Assembly (NCBI RefSeq): GCF_031582885.1
Contig: NZ_CP133988.1
Location: 751,501-815,500, forward strand
Length of the DNA stretch: 64,000 nucleotides
DNA from: Streptococcus parasanguinis
GTDB lineage: Bacteria > Bacillota > Bacilli > Lactobacillales > Streptococcaceae
Reading direction: 5' to 3'
The notes below the pieces were generated by a model. That model was given only the letters and a program-made list of their open reading frames with translations. It did not search any database and had not been told where the DNA came from. Position 1 is the first letter of the stretch. Each line of letters begins with the position of its first letter. Shown here piece after piece: positions 47,438 to 57,623 of the stretch. The translations under genes were made by a program, and so were the position numbers.

Positions 47438-47785
47438 ATGAATTTAAATCAGTTAGATATCATCGTTTCAAATATTCCCCAGGTCTGTGCTGACTTGGAG
47501 CATATTTTGGATAAAAAAGCCGATTATGTTGACGACAGTTTTGCTCAGTTCACGATTGGCAGTCACTGTCTCATGTTGTCTCAAAATCATTTGGTTCCTT
47601 TGGAAAACTTTCAGTCAGGAATCATTCTTCATATCGAGGTTGAGGATGTAGACCAGAACTACAAACGGTTGAAAGAGCTTGGTATCCAAGTTTTAAACGG
47701 TCCAGTTGTAACCGATTGGGGAACCGAAAGCCTGCTAGTTGAAGGCCCAGCTGGTTTAGTGATTGATTTTTATCGTATGAAATAG
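47438..47785 (+). CDS. VOC-family (glyoxalase-fold) protein
   Basis: This 115-residue protein contains paired beta-alpha-beta-beta-beta modules: LDIIVSNIPQVCADLEHI, then ILHIEVEDVDQNYKRLKELGIQVLNGP and SLLVEGPAGLVIDFYRM. The fold is shared by glyoxalase I, fosfomycin and bleomycin resistance proteins and dioxygenases. The function is not determinable. GGAGG precedes the ATG. The gene is bracketed by two near-identical terminator hairpins. Confidence 0.8.
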   Translation: MNLNQLDIIVSNIPQVCADLEHILDKKADYVDDSFAQFTIGSHCLMLSQNHLVPLENFQSGIILHIEVEDVDQNYKRLKELGIQVLNGPVVTDWGTESLLVEGPAGLVIDFYRMK

Positions 47786-47830
47786 GTAATTATATTATCA
47801 AAAAATTTAAACGTTCTTGGAGTGGAACTT

Positions 47831-47858
47831 AAAAAGATCGGAGCCATCCGGTCTTTTT
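47831..47858 (+). terminator. Terminator after the VOC gene
   Basis: AAGATCGG/CCGGTCTT, followed by TTT. With its flanks it is almost a direct repeat (about 38 bp) of 47389-47425. Confidence 0.8.
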
Positions 47859-47938
47859 ATGTTCCCAAGTGTCGGAGTTACCTTAGAATAGTATCAGTTT
47901 TTCATAGGATCTTGTAGGATTTTTTGGAAAGAGAAAGG

Positions 47939-47944
47939 TATAAT
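47939..47944 (+). promoter_or_regulatory. -10 of the 6-phospho-beta-glucosidase gene
   Basis: TATAAT lies 29 bp before the start codon; no convincing -35 is seen. Confidence 0.5.
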
Positions 47945-47964
47945 AGAACTATCAAATCAAGTGA

Positions 47965-49413
<1,449 letters not shown>

Positions 49414-49453
49414 AAGTTTTCGGTACTTGCTGGCCGACTCTCTCCTATAAACG

Positions 49454-49498
49454 AAAAAGCTTAGAATCCCAACCACAAGCTGGGGTCCTAAGCTTTTT
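49454..49498. terminator. Bidirectional terminator between the GH1 gene and the 49528 gene
   Basis: AAAAAGCTTAG/CTAAGCTTTTT has an inner stem CCCA/TGGG and T runs on both strands. It lies between convergent genes. Confidence 0.9.
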
Positions 49499-49527
49499 GT
49501 ATGTAGTTAAGCCAAGTCATTATGGAT

Positions 49528-50061
49528 TTACTGGTCGTAATCTAAGACATTGTTCTCGATGACAAACTTAGATTCAGCGGAAATGTTGGCTGCTCCTAGT
49601 TGCAACTGTGAACTTCCGTCTGGCTTCATGATGTGCCACTGACCGTCCTTGTGGGCAAAGATGGCCTCAAATGTGACGTTATTGCTCTTGTCTCGAATGG
49701 GTAGAACAAATGCTTGATCTGTATTCTCTAAAAGGATTTCTTCCTTTTTTTCAAAGTTATAGATATAAAATTGCCCAGTTCTTTGTCCCAAACCATGGAC
49801 TTCATCGACTTTTTGCCAATTCTCAAAATTATTCCGAACAAGGGATTCATTATAAATCTTGTTGAAGGTTTCGTTGCGTTTCTTCGTTTCTTCCTCGTCT
49901 AGTGTTTTCTGAAACTCTGCAACCTTTTTAGTCGTTTGAATGGTTTGTCTGTTTTGCTCCCTGATTTGCTGGCGGTGGATGACTCGCATCATTCTTGCAG
50001 CAACGCCCAAGATGACAAGGATGGATACAAGACTGATTTTAGTTTTAGCATTATTTTTCAT
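49528..50061 (-). CDS. Membrane-anchored protein of unknown function
   Basis: This 177-residue protein has an N-terminal hydrophobic helix (ISLVSILVILGVAARMM), a charged coiled-coil stretch (residues 28-70, QQIREQNRQTIQTTKKVAEF) and a C-terminal beta-rich domain (FYIYNF, FEAIFAHKDGQWHIMKPDG). It is probably anchored with the domain outside. No known family. The gene is monocistronic and divergent from the two-component system, sharing a 200 bp intergenic region. Confidence 0.65.
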   Translation of the reverse strand: MKNNAKTKISLVSILVILGVAARMMRVIHRQQIREQNRQTIQTTKKVAEFQKTLDEEETKKRNETFNKIYNESLVRNNFENWQKVDEVHGLGQRTGQFYIYNFEKKEEILLENTDQAFVLPIRDKSNNVTFEAIFAHKDGQWHIMKPDGSSQLQLGAANISAESKFVIENNVLDYDQ

Positions 50062-50187
50062 AGATGAGTCTCCCTATTGTGTCATTGGTCCTATTATACC
50101 CTTAGAAAGAAAGGATCGTCAAGTTCATCTTGTGATGACCTAACATGCAGATCTAGCTGGGGACAATAGAATTTTATCAGATTTTCA

Positions 50188-50216
50188 TTGACGAAGGTCC
50201 CTTTATTTGATAGGCT
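50188..50216 (+). promoter_or_regulatory. Promoter of the two-component system
   Basis: TTGACG (50188-50193), 17 bp, TAGGCT (50211-50216). The -10 is poor. Confidence 0.45.
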
Positions 50217-50264
50217 AGGGGAATAGAACTGATTTCGCAAGAAAAGAAAAAAGGAGTGAGGCAA

Positions 50265-50954
50265 GTGGCACGGATTTTATTAATCGAGGATAATAATGAT
50301 ATCCAAGAAATTTTATACAGTCTCTTAAGTGAAGACCATGAGGTCCTTCAGGCTTTTTCAGGTACAGAAGGGCTGCGGCTCTTCCAGCAAGAAGCTGTTG
50401 ATTTGGTCCTTCTGGATATCATGCTTCCAGGGAAGAATGGGGACCAGGTCCTGGAGGAGATCCGTTTGCAGAGTCAGACACCGGTTATCATGATGACGGC
50501 TCTTGGAGACAAACACCTCATTAGCCAGTATCTCCTTGCAGGTGCCAATGATTATATTGTCAAACCCTTTAATCTGGACGAAGTGGCCGCTCGGGTGACG
50601 GTGCAGTTGAGAAATCAACCGACGGTAGCAAAGGAAGCTCAATCGTCGCAAAAGCTATCCTTTAAGAATTTGGTCTTAAATCCAGAAACCTTTGAACTGG
50701 AGTCCGGCGAACAGACGCTTCGCTTGGGCAAAAAAGAATTTCAAATTTTTGAGACCTTGCTGGCGCATCCAAAGAAGATTTTTACCAAGGAAGAATTGTA
50801 TGAGGCGGTCTGGGAAGAAGTCTATCTGCCTGGTGACAATACCCTCAATGCCCAACTGAGCAATCTCCGAAAGAAAATTGCCCAGCTTGATCCAGATGAG
50901 GACTATATTGAAACGGTCTGGGGCTTGGGTGTTCGCTTGAAAGGAGACAAGTAA
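50265..50954 (+). CDS. OmpR/PhoB-family response regulator
   Basis: This 229-residue protein has a receiver domain with acidic pocket IEDNND and phospho-acceptor Asp51 in LVLLDIMLPG, Thr in MMTALG and Lys in YIVKPFN, followed by a winged-helix DNA-binding domain (LRLGKKEFQIFETLLAHP, NTLNAQLSNLRKKI, TVWGLGVRL). I chose the GTG at 50265, eight bases after AAAGGAG; a GTG at 50256 is too close to that site. The stop overlaps the kinase start in TAATG. Probable targets are the ABC transporter genes facing it. Confidence 0.92.
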   Translation: MARILLIEDNNDIQEILYSLLSEDHEVLQAFSGTEGLRLFQQEAVDLVLLDIMLPGKNGDQVLEEIRLQSQTPVIMMTALGDKHLISQYLLAGANDYIVKPFNLDEVAARVTVQLRNQPTVAKEAQSSQKLSFKNLVLNPETFELESGEQTLRLGKKEFQIFETLLAHPKKIFTKEELYEAVWEEVYLPGDNTLNAQLSNLRKKIAQLDPDEDYIETVWGLGVRLKGDK

Positions 50955-51841
50955 TGTGGGTTTTAGTTCTAATTCTTGTCGTCCTTGTCCTTTTCTTGGG
51001 TTTGGGCTATGCTCGCTTGCTTTCTGCCTTAAAGGATTTGCAGGAGCAGATTCAAAAGAAACTTCAAAGCGGAAGTGGGGTACGGCTGACCTCTCAGCTC
51101 TCAAAAAAAGAATTGGTCGCCTTGACCAAGCAGGTCAGTGATCTCTTTGACCAGATCGAGCGGACCAATCGGATTGCCTTTCAAGAGAAAAAGACCTTGG
51201 ATATGGCCATCAGTAATATTGCTCACGATATCCGGACGCCTTTGACCATTGCATCAGGCTATACCCAACAAATCATCAAAGGAGGGACGCAGGAAGAGGA
51301 AAAGCTGAAGAAAATTGCTTCCAATCTTCAAGTCGTCTCAAAACGCCTGGAATCTCTCTTGGAATACAGACGCTTGATGGAGGGAGCTATTCAGCCTCGG
51401 ATTTCAGACGTTAATCTCAGCCAAGTCCTGACCCAGCAGTTGTTCCAGTATTATGATAGCTTGTCTGAGGCGGGGATTACCTTAGAGGTAGAGCTAGAAG
51501 AGCATCTTCATTATGCTACGGATCCAGAGCTCTGGGAGCGCCTCTTGCAAAATATGCTCAGCAATGTCCTCAAACATGGAAAGGAGCAGGCGCGTTTGAC
51601 CTTGATGTCGGATGCAGACACGATTCGGGTCGAGCTGCGCAATATTGTGCAACAACCGATTCAGCATTTAGACCAATTGGCTAGTCGCTTCTACTCAGAA
51701 AATCTATCGGATACAGAAGAGTCATCTGGCTTGGGTCTCTATATCATTCAAAATTTTGTAGAGATCTTAGGCGGGGACTTACAACTGGCAACGGAGGCAG
51801 ACTGGTTTATTTTGACCATTACACTAAGAAAAAAGGCTTGA
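50954..51841 (+). CDS. Sensor histidine kinase
   Basis: This 295-residue kinase has only one clear N-terminal hydrophobic helix (VLVLILVVLVLFLGLGYA) and no extracellular loop, then a linker coiled-coil, the H-box ISNIAHDIRTPLTIASGY with His near residue 91, and the ATPase boxes (LQNMLSNVLKHG, SSGLGLYIIQNFVEILGG). With so little outside the membrane, it may sense through a partner such as the adjacent ABC transporter, as BceS-like kinases do. It is translationally coupled to the response regulator. Confidence 0.9.
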   Translation: MWVLVLILVVLVLFLGLGYARLLSALKDLQEQIQKKLQSGSGVRLTSQLSKKELVALTKQVSDLFDQIERTNRIAFQEKKTLDMAISNIAHDIRTPLTIASGYTQQIIKGGTQEEEKLKKIASNLQVVSKRLESLLEYRRLMEGAIQPRISDVNLSQVLTQQLFQYYDSLSEAGITLEVELEEHLHYATDPELWERLLQNMLSNVLKHGKEQARLTLMSDADTIRVELRNIVQQPIQHLDQLASRFYSENLSDTEESSGLGLYIIQNFVEILGGDLQLATEADWFILTITLRKKA

Positions 51842-51861
51842 GCATTGCTCAAGCCTTTTTG
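51831..51861. terminator. Bidirectional terminator between the kinase and the ABC permease
   Basis: AAAAGGCTTGAGCA/TGCTCAAGCCTTTT is a 14-bp perfect stem containing the kinase stop codon and ending one base before the permease stop on the other strand. Confidence 0.92.
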
Positions 51862-52614
51862 TTATAAATCTTTGTGTTTAAAAGTAGCCAGTCCTAGGAA
51901 GCCGAAAACAAGGATGAATCCAAGGGCGATCGAGAGGGTGTTGGTTGTTGCTGTGGTGCTCTGTACCAAGGAATATTGGAATTCCAAGTTTAGATAGTGG
52001 AGAATGTCAATATCTTTAAAGAAAAGTGCAGGCAGGCTTAAGAGGATATTTCCAATGAAGTAGCCAACGAAGGCTAGGGTGATGGATTGGCTAGCGTAGA
52101 GGAGGAAGGAAATGATGCTGACCCAAGCCAAGGTGGAGAGGAACTGAATCAGCACGGTCAGTCCAAAATGAGCCAAGAAGTGTTCTGGCATGGTGCCAAG
52201 TCCATTGTAGAGGGTCGCGATCAAGAAGACGAGACCATAAGAAACAAGAAATTGAAAGAGAGCAATGGTCAGGACAACGGCGCTTTTGGCAAAGTAGTAG
52301 CTGGTACGCGAAACACCATAGGCCAGGCTATTCTTGTATAAGTTTTGCGTTAAGTCTGTTCCCAGGACCAAGGTGATGACAATAATGGTAAAGAGGATAG
52401 TCACACTGATGCTGGAAGAGTAGTTGGTCAAAGCTTTAAAGCCTGTCCAAACTTCGGTCGCTTGGGGCAATTTGGATTCCGTATTGACGCCGACGTGGCC
52501 AGTAGCTCCAAAGATGACTCCAGACAGGATGTTGAGAACGAGAATGGCTTCTGTAATCCAAAAACCTTTGGAGCGAAAAAGTCTGTAAAAATCTGCTTGA
52601 ATGGTATGCAACAT
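51862..52614 (-). CDS. ABC-2 type permease
   Basis: This 250-residue membrane protein has six predicted helices, starting MLHTIQADFYRLFRSKGFWITEAIL, a layout typical of permeases of bacitracin/lantibiotic self-protection (BcrB/LanE-like) transporters. The later NLYKNSLAYGVSRTSYYFAKSAVV segment is the common coupling region. It follows the ATPase gene by 54 bp on the minus strand and forms one transporter with it. The export or protective substrate is unknown. Confidence 0.85.
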   Translation of the reverse strand: MLHTIQADFYRLFRSKGFWITEAILVLNILSGVIFGATGHVGVNTESKLPQATEVWTGFKALTNYSSSISVTILFTIIVITLVLGTDLTQNLYKNSLAYGVSRTSYYFAKSAVVLTIALFQFLVSYGLVFLIATLYNGLGTMPEHFLAHFGLTVLIQFLSTLAWVSIISFLLYASQSITLAFVGYFIGNILLSLPALFFKDIDILHYLNLEFQYSLVQSTTATTNTLSIALGFILVFGFLGLATFKHKDL

Positions 52615-52668
52615 GATAAATCTCCTAAATGAAATAAGTGGGATAAGTAATGCAAGACGGTGGGTTGA

Positions 52669-53577
52669 CTAGTCTACCAAGTCCGTAAAGAATTTTTCCA
52701 GATCTTGGCGGGCATAGTAGATTTCATCCACGTCAATATCCGCTTGAACGAGGGCTTTGACAATGACTTTAATATCGTGAGTCTGGCCGAAGATATGGAT
52801 TTCTCCATCCTTATCGATGACTTTGATACGGTGATGGAGTTGATCCTGGATCAGTTGACTGGCAAGGGCTAGCTGGCTAGTCTTGAGGATGATGTAATCT
52901 TCTCCTTGTTCTTCGAATTCAGCCTTGCTAATTTCTTTAATCAGGCGTCCTTGGTCGACAATACCAAAACGATTGGCAACCAGATAAAGTTCGGACAGGA
53001 TGTGACTGGAAATGAGGATGGTCATGCCGAGTTCATCGTTGAGGCGCTTGATCATCTGACGGAATTCCTTGATTCCAACAGGATCGAGACCATTGATGGG
53101 TTCATCCAAAATGAGGAAGTCGGGCTTGGCAATCAGCGCAATCGCAATTCCCAACCGTTGTTTCATCCCGAGTGAAAAATCACGGAATTTCTTCTTACCC
53201 GTATTATTCAGGCCAACATAGTTCAAGGTTTCTTTGATGACCTGGTCGGGATTGGGGATATGGCGAGCCTTGCAATAGTAGACTAAGTTTTGGTAGGCGG
53301 TCATATGCTTGTGGGCCACGGGACTCTCAATGACAGATCCGACCCGTTTCAGGGCTTGTGTCCACTGGGAGCGATTTCTAGAAGCAAAGAGGGAGACGCT
53401 TCCGTCAGTTTCTTGAATCAGCTGGGTGATGACCTTGATGAGGGTGGTTTTCCCTGCCCCGTTCTTACCGATCAGGCCGTAGACGTCGCCTTTGCGAATA
53501 GTGAGATTCACATCATTTAAGGCGTATTGATGACCAAATTTTTTACTCAAATGGGAAATTTCTAATACTTTTTCCAT
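52669..53577 (-). CDS. ABC transporter ATP-binding protein (BcrA/LanF-like)
   Basis: This 302-residue ATPase has Walker A GLIGKNGAGKTTLIKV, Q-loop in VIESP, signature motif FSLGMKQRLGIA, Walker B DFLILDEPINGLDP and the switch His in ILISSHILSELY. The C-terminal extension of about 80 residues is usual for the bacitracin-resistance group. It is first in the ATPase-permease operon on the minus strand, convergent with the two-component system, which likely regulates it. A family B repeat lies upstream, between it and the alpha/beta hydrolase gene. Confidence 0.93.
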   Translation of the reverse strand: MEKVLEISHLSKKFGHQYALNDVNLTIRKGDVYGLIGKNGAGKTTLIKVITQLIQETDGSVSLFASRNRSQWTQALKRVGSVIESPVAHKHMTAYQNLVYYCKARHIPNPDQVIKETLNYVGLNNTGKKKFRDFSLGMKQRLGIAIALIAKPDFLILDEPINGLDPVGIKEFRQMIKRLNDELGMTILISSHILSELYLVANRFGIVDQGRLIKEISKAEFEEQGEDYIILKTSQLALASQLIQDQLHHRIKVIDKDGEIHIFGQTHDIKVIVKALVQADIDVDEIYYARQDLEKFFTDLVD

Positions 53578-53681
53578 GGTTTTCTCCTTCGTCCAAATGA
53601 CTAGTTGTTTTCTTTACACTCTTAGTATACAGCTTGCTTTTCAAATAACTATCAAGCAATTCTCAAATATTTCTAAAAAAA

Positions 53682-53856
53682 GAGAGTGGGACAGAAATCG
53701 GTAATTCGTTAGAATTCGATTTCGTCGTCCCACCTCCGCACAGTTGAGTAGGGCTGTAAAAGCTGATGAAATCAGCGTAGTAGAGCCCACTCAACCACTG
53801 CGTCTTGCTCGACAATCCAAAAATAATTGAGAGGCTAGGACTTTTGTCCCAGCCTC
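53682..53856 (+). repeat. Three-hairpin intergenic repeat (family B, copy 3)
   Basis: This is a well-preserved copy. Hairpins: GTGGGACAGAAATCG/CGATTTCGTCGTCCCAC, GTTGAGTAGGGCT/AGAGCCCACTCAAC with an inner AGCTGAT/ATCAGC stem, and GAGGCTAGGAC/GTCCCAGCCTC. The last hairpin lies just after the stop of the minus-strand hydrolase gene and may terminate it. Confidence 0.92.
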
Positions 53857-53862
53857 TTCATT

Positions 53863-54477
53863 TTAAAACCCAGCGACAAACTCCTTGATGGCTTGCGCGA
53901 GTTCATAGGGTTTCTCGGTATTGAGTAGATGGCCTCCGTCTGCGATTTCTTGATAGCGGCCTTTGGGCAGGAGCTTGGCCAATTTTTTAGAAGAAGATTG
54001 ATTGGCCCAATCTTTGCTACCACAAATCACCAAGCTAGGAAGAGGGCAAACTTTAACGGTATCGGTTAAATTGAGCCCTTTTAATTCGGTCAAGATTTGA
54101 AGCATCTGTTGTTTATTGGCATCTTGTTTTTCAAAGACATGCTTGGGAAGCAGACGAAAAAGGAGAATCTGGAGCCGATAGAGGGGATTGGTGTTGAGTT
54201 TGTATTGAGTTCCCGCAAGGACCAAGCCCTTGAGTTGCGGGAAGTCTTGTCTGGAGAGATCCAGAGCGAGCACGCCACCTAGTGAGAGTCCTACCAGAAT
54301 AAAGGGTTCGCTTTCTTGCTGGAGGCGCTCCATCAACCTTTCTTTGACTTCCTGATAGCTTTCTTTTGGATGGGAGAAAATATCAAAAGTTTTGGAGTGC
54401 AAGGGTGAAAGTGCAAATTGGACTCCTTGCCAAGAGAGGACATCTTGTCCTAGTCCATGTAAAAAAATTAGTTTCAT
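53863..54477 (-). CDS. Alpha/beta-hydrolase
   Basis: This 204-residue protein has the oxyanion-region motif FLHGLGQD near residues 5-12, the nucleophile elbow GLSLGG with Ser65, a later Asp (SKDW) and His near GGHLLNTEKP. No signal peptide is present. Its start is shared with the pabB stop in TGATG, so it is translated together with the aminodeoxychorismate synthase. A thioesterase- or lactonase-like role is possible but unsupported. Confidence 0.88.
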   Translation of the reverse strand: MKLIFLHGLGQDVLSWQGVQFALSPLHSKTFDIFSHPKESYQEVKERLMERLQQESEPFILVGLSLGGVLALDLSRQDFPQLKGLVLAGTQYKLNTNPLYRLQILLFRLLPKHVFEKQDANKQQMLQILTELKGLNLTDTVKVCPLPSLVICGSKDWANQSSSKKLAKLLPKGRYQEIADGGHLLNTEKPYELAQAIKEFVAGF

Positions 54478-56204
54478 CAGGAATCCTTTCTTGGAAAATC
54501 GAGTTCGTAGAGACCACGAAGAGCATTGCAGGCATAAATACGATCAGCGTCTGTTAAATCGTTCAGAGTTAAGAGTTTTTCTTCAACTTGCTGGGTCTCA
54601 AGAAGATGGCGCCGATAAATGCCATCGAGTAAGGGGAGGTGAGCTGGTGGGGTATAGAGTTGTCCCTCTATCTCCAGCACCAGATTGCCAATCGTCGTCT
54701 CCAGTAAGGTTCCATCTGGCAGATGGAAAATTTGCTCGTGATTTGACTGGCTGAGATGGTCTCTCTGACTCGTTTTGAAATAAGTAAATGGCGTCGCTAA
54801 ATCAAGCTTCTGCTCGGTCAGTTGGGCCTGTAGATAGCTAGCTGGCAAGTCTGTCAGCTCCGTGATTACTAGGTGAAAGGTCCCGTTTTTGTGCAAGGCG
54901 ATCCGACAACGATAGTCAAGGTTGGACTCCAAACGAGCAAGCTCTTCTTGAAGTTCTTTCAGAAGTTTGGGTTCATCATAAGGATAGGCAAAGTAGCGAC
55001 TAGCCTCTCTCAAACGGGTTAGGTGTTGCTCCAGGAAGGTCAGCTCTCCTTTGTGGATGCGGCCAGTCGTCAAAAGCTCAAAGCGAGGCTCTTGACGGTA
55101 GAGAACAGCAGACTTTTGCTTGGTTTCCTGGTATTCACTTTCCCATTTACTGTCCCAAGTGATGCCTCCTCCCACACCATAGATGGCTTGATTACCTTGC
55201 ATTTGAAGGGTTCGGATGGCTACATTAAAAATCCGTTTCCCTTTTGGAAGAAGGATGCCGATCGTTCCACAGTAGACACCTCGAGGAGCCTTCTCTGTCT
55301 TGTGGATGATTTCCATAGTGGAGATCTTCGGTGCTCCTGTAATCGAGCCACAAGGAAAGAGAGCTCGGAAGGTTTGGACCAGGTCGACTTCGGGACGTAA
55401 GCGGCTTTCAATGGTCGAGGTCATCTGCCAAACGGTGGAGTATTGCTCGACTTGGCAAAGACGGGTTACCTGCTCACTTCCAATCTCCGAAATCCGGTTC
55501 ATGTCATTGCGGAGGAGGTCGACGATCATCATGTTTTCTGCTCGATTTTTCGGATCAGCTTTTAGCCAAGCAGACTCTTGAAGATCCTCTTGGTTTGTGA
55601 GACCACGACGCGTCGTTCCCTTCATAGGGCGCGTGGTCAGTAGCCGGTCGTCTTGCTCAAAAAAGAGCTCAGGGCTGATGGAGAGGATGGAGACATCATC
55701 GTGCTGGATGAAGGCATTGTAATGGGCTTTCTGCTCTACCACCAAGCGATTGTAGATAGCCAAAGGATCTGCTTTTAGCTCTTGAGAAAGCTGGACGGTG
55801 TAGTTGACCTGGTAGGTGTCACCCTGGCGGATATGGTGATGAATCGTCTTGATGGCTTCTTGATAAGCAGGTGCCTCTACCTCTTCCTTCCAATTGGCTG
55901 GAAGATCCACAGCTTCATAGTCCTCTGGAAAAGGAAGAGTTTCGACCTCCTCGTGGATCGTAAAATAGAGGAGATACTCTCCCATAAGAGGTGCTGGATG
56001 GACAGCAAACTTCTTCTCAAAAGCAGGAGCAGCCTCATAGCTGACATAGCCGACTGCATAAAAGCCTTTCTCCTGGTAGGCTTCGACTTCTCTAAGAAGA
56101 GCCTCTACCTGGTCGAGGTTTCTAGTTTTTAATTCCTTTATAGGCTTGGTGAAAAGGTAGCGCAATCCAAGCTCTTTAAAATCAATAATCGTTTGTTTAT
56201 GCAT
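54477..56204 (-). CDS. pabB: Aminodeoxychorismate synthase component I fused to a PabC-like lyase
   Basis: This 575-residue fusion acts in p-aminobenzoate synthesis for folate. Residues about 1-370 are PabB: chorismate-binding blocks AYQEAIKTIHHHIRQGDTYQVN, SPELFF, RPMKGTTRRG, NMMIVDLLRNDM, FPCGSITGAPK and GVYCGTIG. Residues about 380-575 are an aminotransferase class IV domain resembling aminodeoxychorismate lyase (LTTGRIHKGELTFLEQHLTRL, LLETTIGNLVLEIEGQLYTPP, LLDGIYRRHLLE). The glutaminase PabA is not adjacent. No ribosome binding site precedes the ATG, and an extended -10 ends six bases before it. Confidence 0.93.
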   Translation of the reverse strand: MHKQTIIDFKELGLRYLFTKPIKELKTRNLDQVEALLREVEAYQEKGFYAVGYVSYEAAPAFEKKFAVHPAPLMGEYLLYFTIHEEVETLPFPEDYEAVDLPANWKEEVEAPAYQEAIKTIHHHIRQGDTYQVNYTVQLSQELKADPLAIYNRLVVEQKAHYNAFIQHDDVSILSISPELFFEQDDRLLTTRPMKGTTRRGLTNQEDLQESAWLKADPKNRAENMMIVDLLRNDMNRISEIGSEQVTRLCQVEQYSTVWQMTSTIESRLRPEVDLVQTFRALFPCGSITGAPKISTMEIIHKTEKAPRGVYCGTIGILLPKGKRIFNVAIRTLQMQGNQAIYGVGGGITWDSKWESEYQETKQKSAVLYRQEPRFELLTTGRIHKGELTFLEQHLTRLREASRYFAYPYDEPKLLKELQEELARLESNLDYRCRIALHKNGTFHLVITELTDLPASYLQAQLTEQKLDLATPFTYFKTSQRDHLSQSNHEQIFHLPDGTLLETTIGNLVLEIEGQLYTPPAHLPLLDGIYRRHLLETQQVEEKLLTLNDLTDADRIYACNALRGLYELDFPRKDS

Positions 56205-56210
56205 GCTTTG

Positions 56211-56219
56211 AGTATATCA
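56211..56219 (-). promoter_or_regulatory. Extended -10 promoter directly at the pabB start
   Basis: The minus strand reads TGATATACT and ends six bases before the ATG. Transcription would begin at or within a base or two of the start codon, so the message may be leaderless. Confidence 0.55.
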
Positions 56220-56278
56220 AAAATAGAGGAAAAAAGGTAGATAAGGATGTAAGATTCCTTGCTTGGCCTTCCCTTTCG

Positions 56279-56287
56279 TGCTAAAAT
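56279..56287 (+). promoter_or_regulatory. Extended -10 promoter of the acyltransferase gene
   Basis: TGCTAAAAT lies 35 bp before the start codon. Confidence 0.55.
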
Positions 56288-56322
56288 AACCATAGAAACT
56301 GCTTTGGGTAAGGAGTAGGACC

Positions 56323-57378
56323 ATGCAAAAGAATCCCCTCTATAACACCTCTAGTATCAGCTTTTTTCAATACCTCTTTGCGATTGCAGTGATTTTGGTG
56401 CATAGTGGTCGCTTGACCTCCTATGAGCCACTGCATTTTGGTCTTAAGAGTATGCTCGGCCGGCTAGCGGTGCCATTTTTTATCGTCTGTGCCAGCTTTT
56501 TCCTCAAGCAATCACTAGGGAATTCTCAGAAAATGAAGGCCTATCTGGTCAAAATCGTAAAAACCTATTTGTTTTGGAGTTTTGTTTACCTTCCTTATAC
56601 CTGGCTCTTTTTCTCTAGTCTCCATCTTCCTGTTTATCTCTTTCCAGCAGGAATCTTGATTGCTCTGGTCTACTTGGGAATGTGCTACCAACTCTGGTAT
56701 ATTCCTGCTTTTTTACTGGGCTTGTTTTTGGTCAATCAATTGGTCAAACGCCTAGGTATGGTTTGGACGGGGGTGATCACTTTTCTTCTTTACTGCGGGG
56801 GCTTGATCGAGACCTATTCGGCTTATCTGGACACCACAAGTCTTCTTAAGGGTTACCAGCTCTACAGCAATTTATTTTTTACAGCGCGAAATGGTCTCTT
56901 TTACACGCCCATTTTTATCTATATGGGTTATTATCTGTATGACCATTTTCATGCACAAACTTTTAGAATTCACCGTTGGCAAAAGCTAGCACTTGCCTTT
57001 GGTTTGCTCTGCCTCGAAGGCATCATCATTTTTCAACACGAAGGAATTGATAAGAACTTTTTCTTTCTTCTTCCCTTTGTGACCGTTTATTTGGTCAATG
57101 CCTGCCTGCGATCGTCCTTTTTGAAAAGCTATGATTTACAGTATTTAAAGCAAATGAGTATAGCCCTTTACTTTTCGCATCCGATCTTTATCGAGTGGGC
57201 TCGCTATGGCTTTAGCAGCCTCCCTCTCTCTTATCCAGACAGGGGCAAGCTGATTTTTGTGACTGCCTTGTTTGGCAGCCACCTCTTTGGACTAGCCATG
57301 CTGTGGGTACGAGAGAGAAGGGAAAAACAAAAGATTCCTTCAAATGGTGAAGAGTTAGATAAAATAACCAACCAATAG
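56323..57378 (+). CDS. Acyltransferase family 3 membrane protein
   Basis: This 351-residue protein has about ten transmembrane helices. The first helix carries YLFAIAVILVHSGR with a His in the position of the conserved active-site His of acyltransferase-3 proteins, followed by RLAVPFFIVCASFFL and WYIPAFLLGL, typical of this family. Such enzymes O-acylate cell-wall or surface polysaccharides and sometimes small molecules. It is a single gene with its own promoter and terminator, just before the large adhesin gene. The substrate is not predictable. Confidence 0.85.
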   Translation: MQKNPLYNTSSISFFQYLFAIAVILVHSGRLTSYEPLHFGLKSMLGRLAVPFFIVCASFFLKQSLGNSQKMKAYLVKIVKTYLFWSFVYLPYTWLFFSSLHLPVYLFPAGILIALVYLGMCYQLWYIPAFLLGLFLVNQLVKRLGMVWTGVITFLLYCGGLIETYSAYLDTTSLLKGYQLYSNLFFTARNGLFYTPIFIYMGYYLYDHFHAQTFRIHRWQKLALAFGLLCLEGIIIFQHEGIDKNFFFLLPFVTVYLVNACLRSSFLKSYDLQYLKQMSIALYFSHPIFIEWARYGFSSLPLSYPDRGKLIFVTALFGSHLFGLAMLWVRERREKQKIPSNGEELDKITNQ

Positions 57379-57388
57379 TAGGGTGTAC

Positions 57389-57419
57389 AAAACTCAAGCA
57401 GATGTGTTTGAGTTTTTTT
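57389..57419 (+). terminator. Terminator of the acyltransferase gene
   Basis: AAAACTCAA/TTGAGTTTT with a loop of about ten bases is followed by TTT. Confidence 0.85.
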
Positions 57420-57536
57420 GTATAAAGAAAATCAAGGAAGAATAAGAATTGGCAGACTGCTCCTCCTTGTTTATAAATGTTTTATTTTCTTGCCCTTGGA
57501 TAGAAGAAAGGGGAAATCAGTACCAGATAGTGATTT

Positions 57537-57573
57537 ATAATATAGACATCATTGCAAATAATGTCTATATTAT
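57537..57573. repeat. 37 bp near-perfect palindrome upstream of the adhesin gene
   Basis: The 13-base arms ATAATATAGACAT and ATGTCTATATTAT are perfect inverted repeats around an 11-base centre. No T-run follows. It ends about 50 bp before the predicted -10, a good position for an operator. Confidence 0.7.
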
Positions 57574-57623
57574 TGAATAGTGATGATTTAATTTGAAAAG
57601 CAAAGGATATTTTAAAAAATAAG

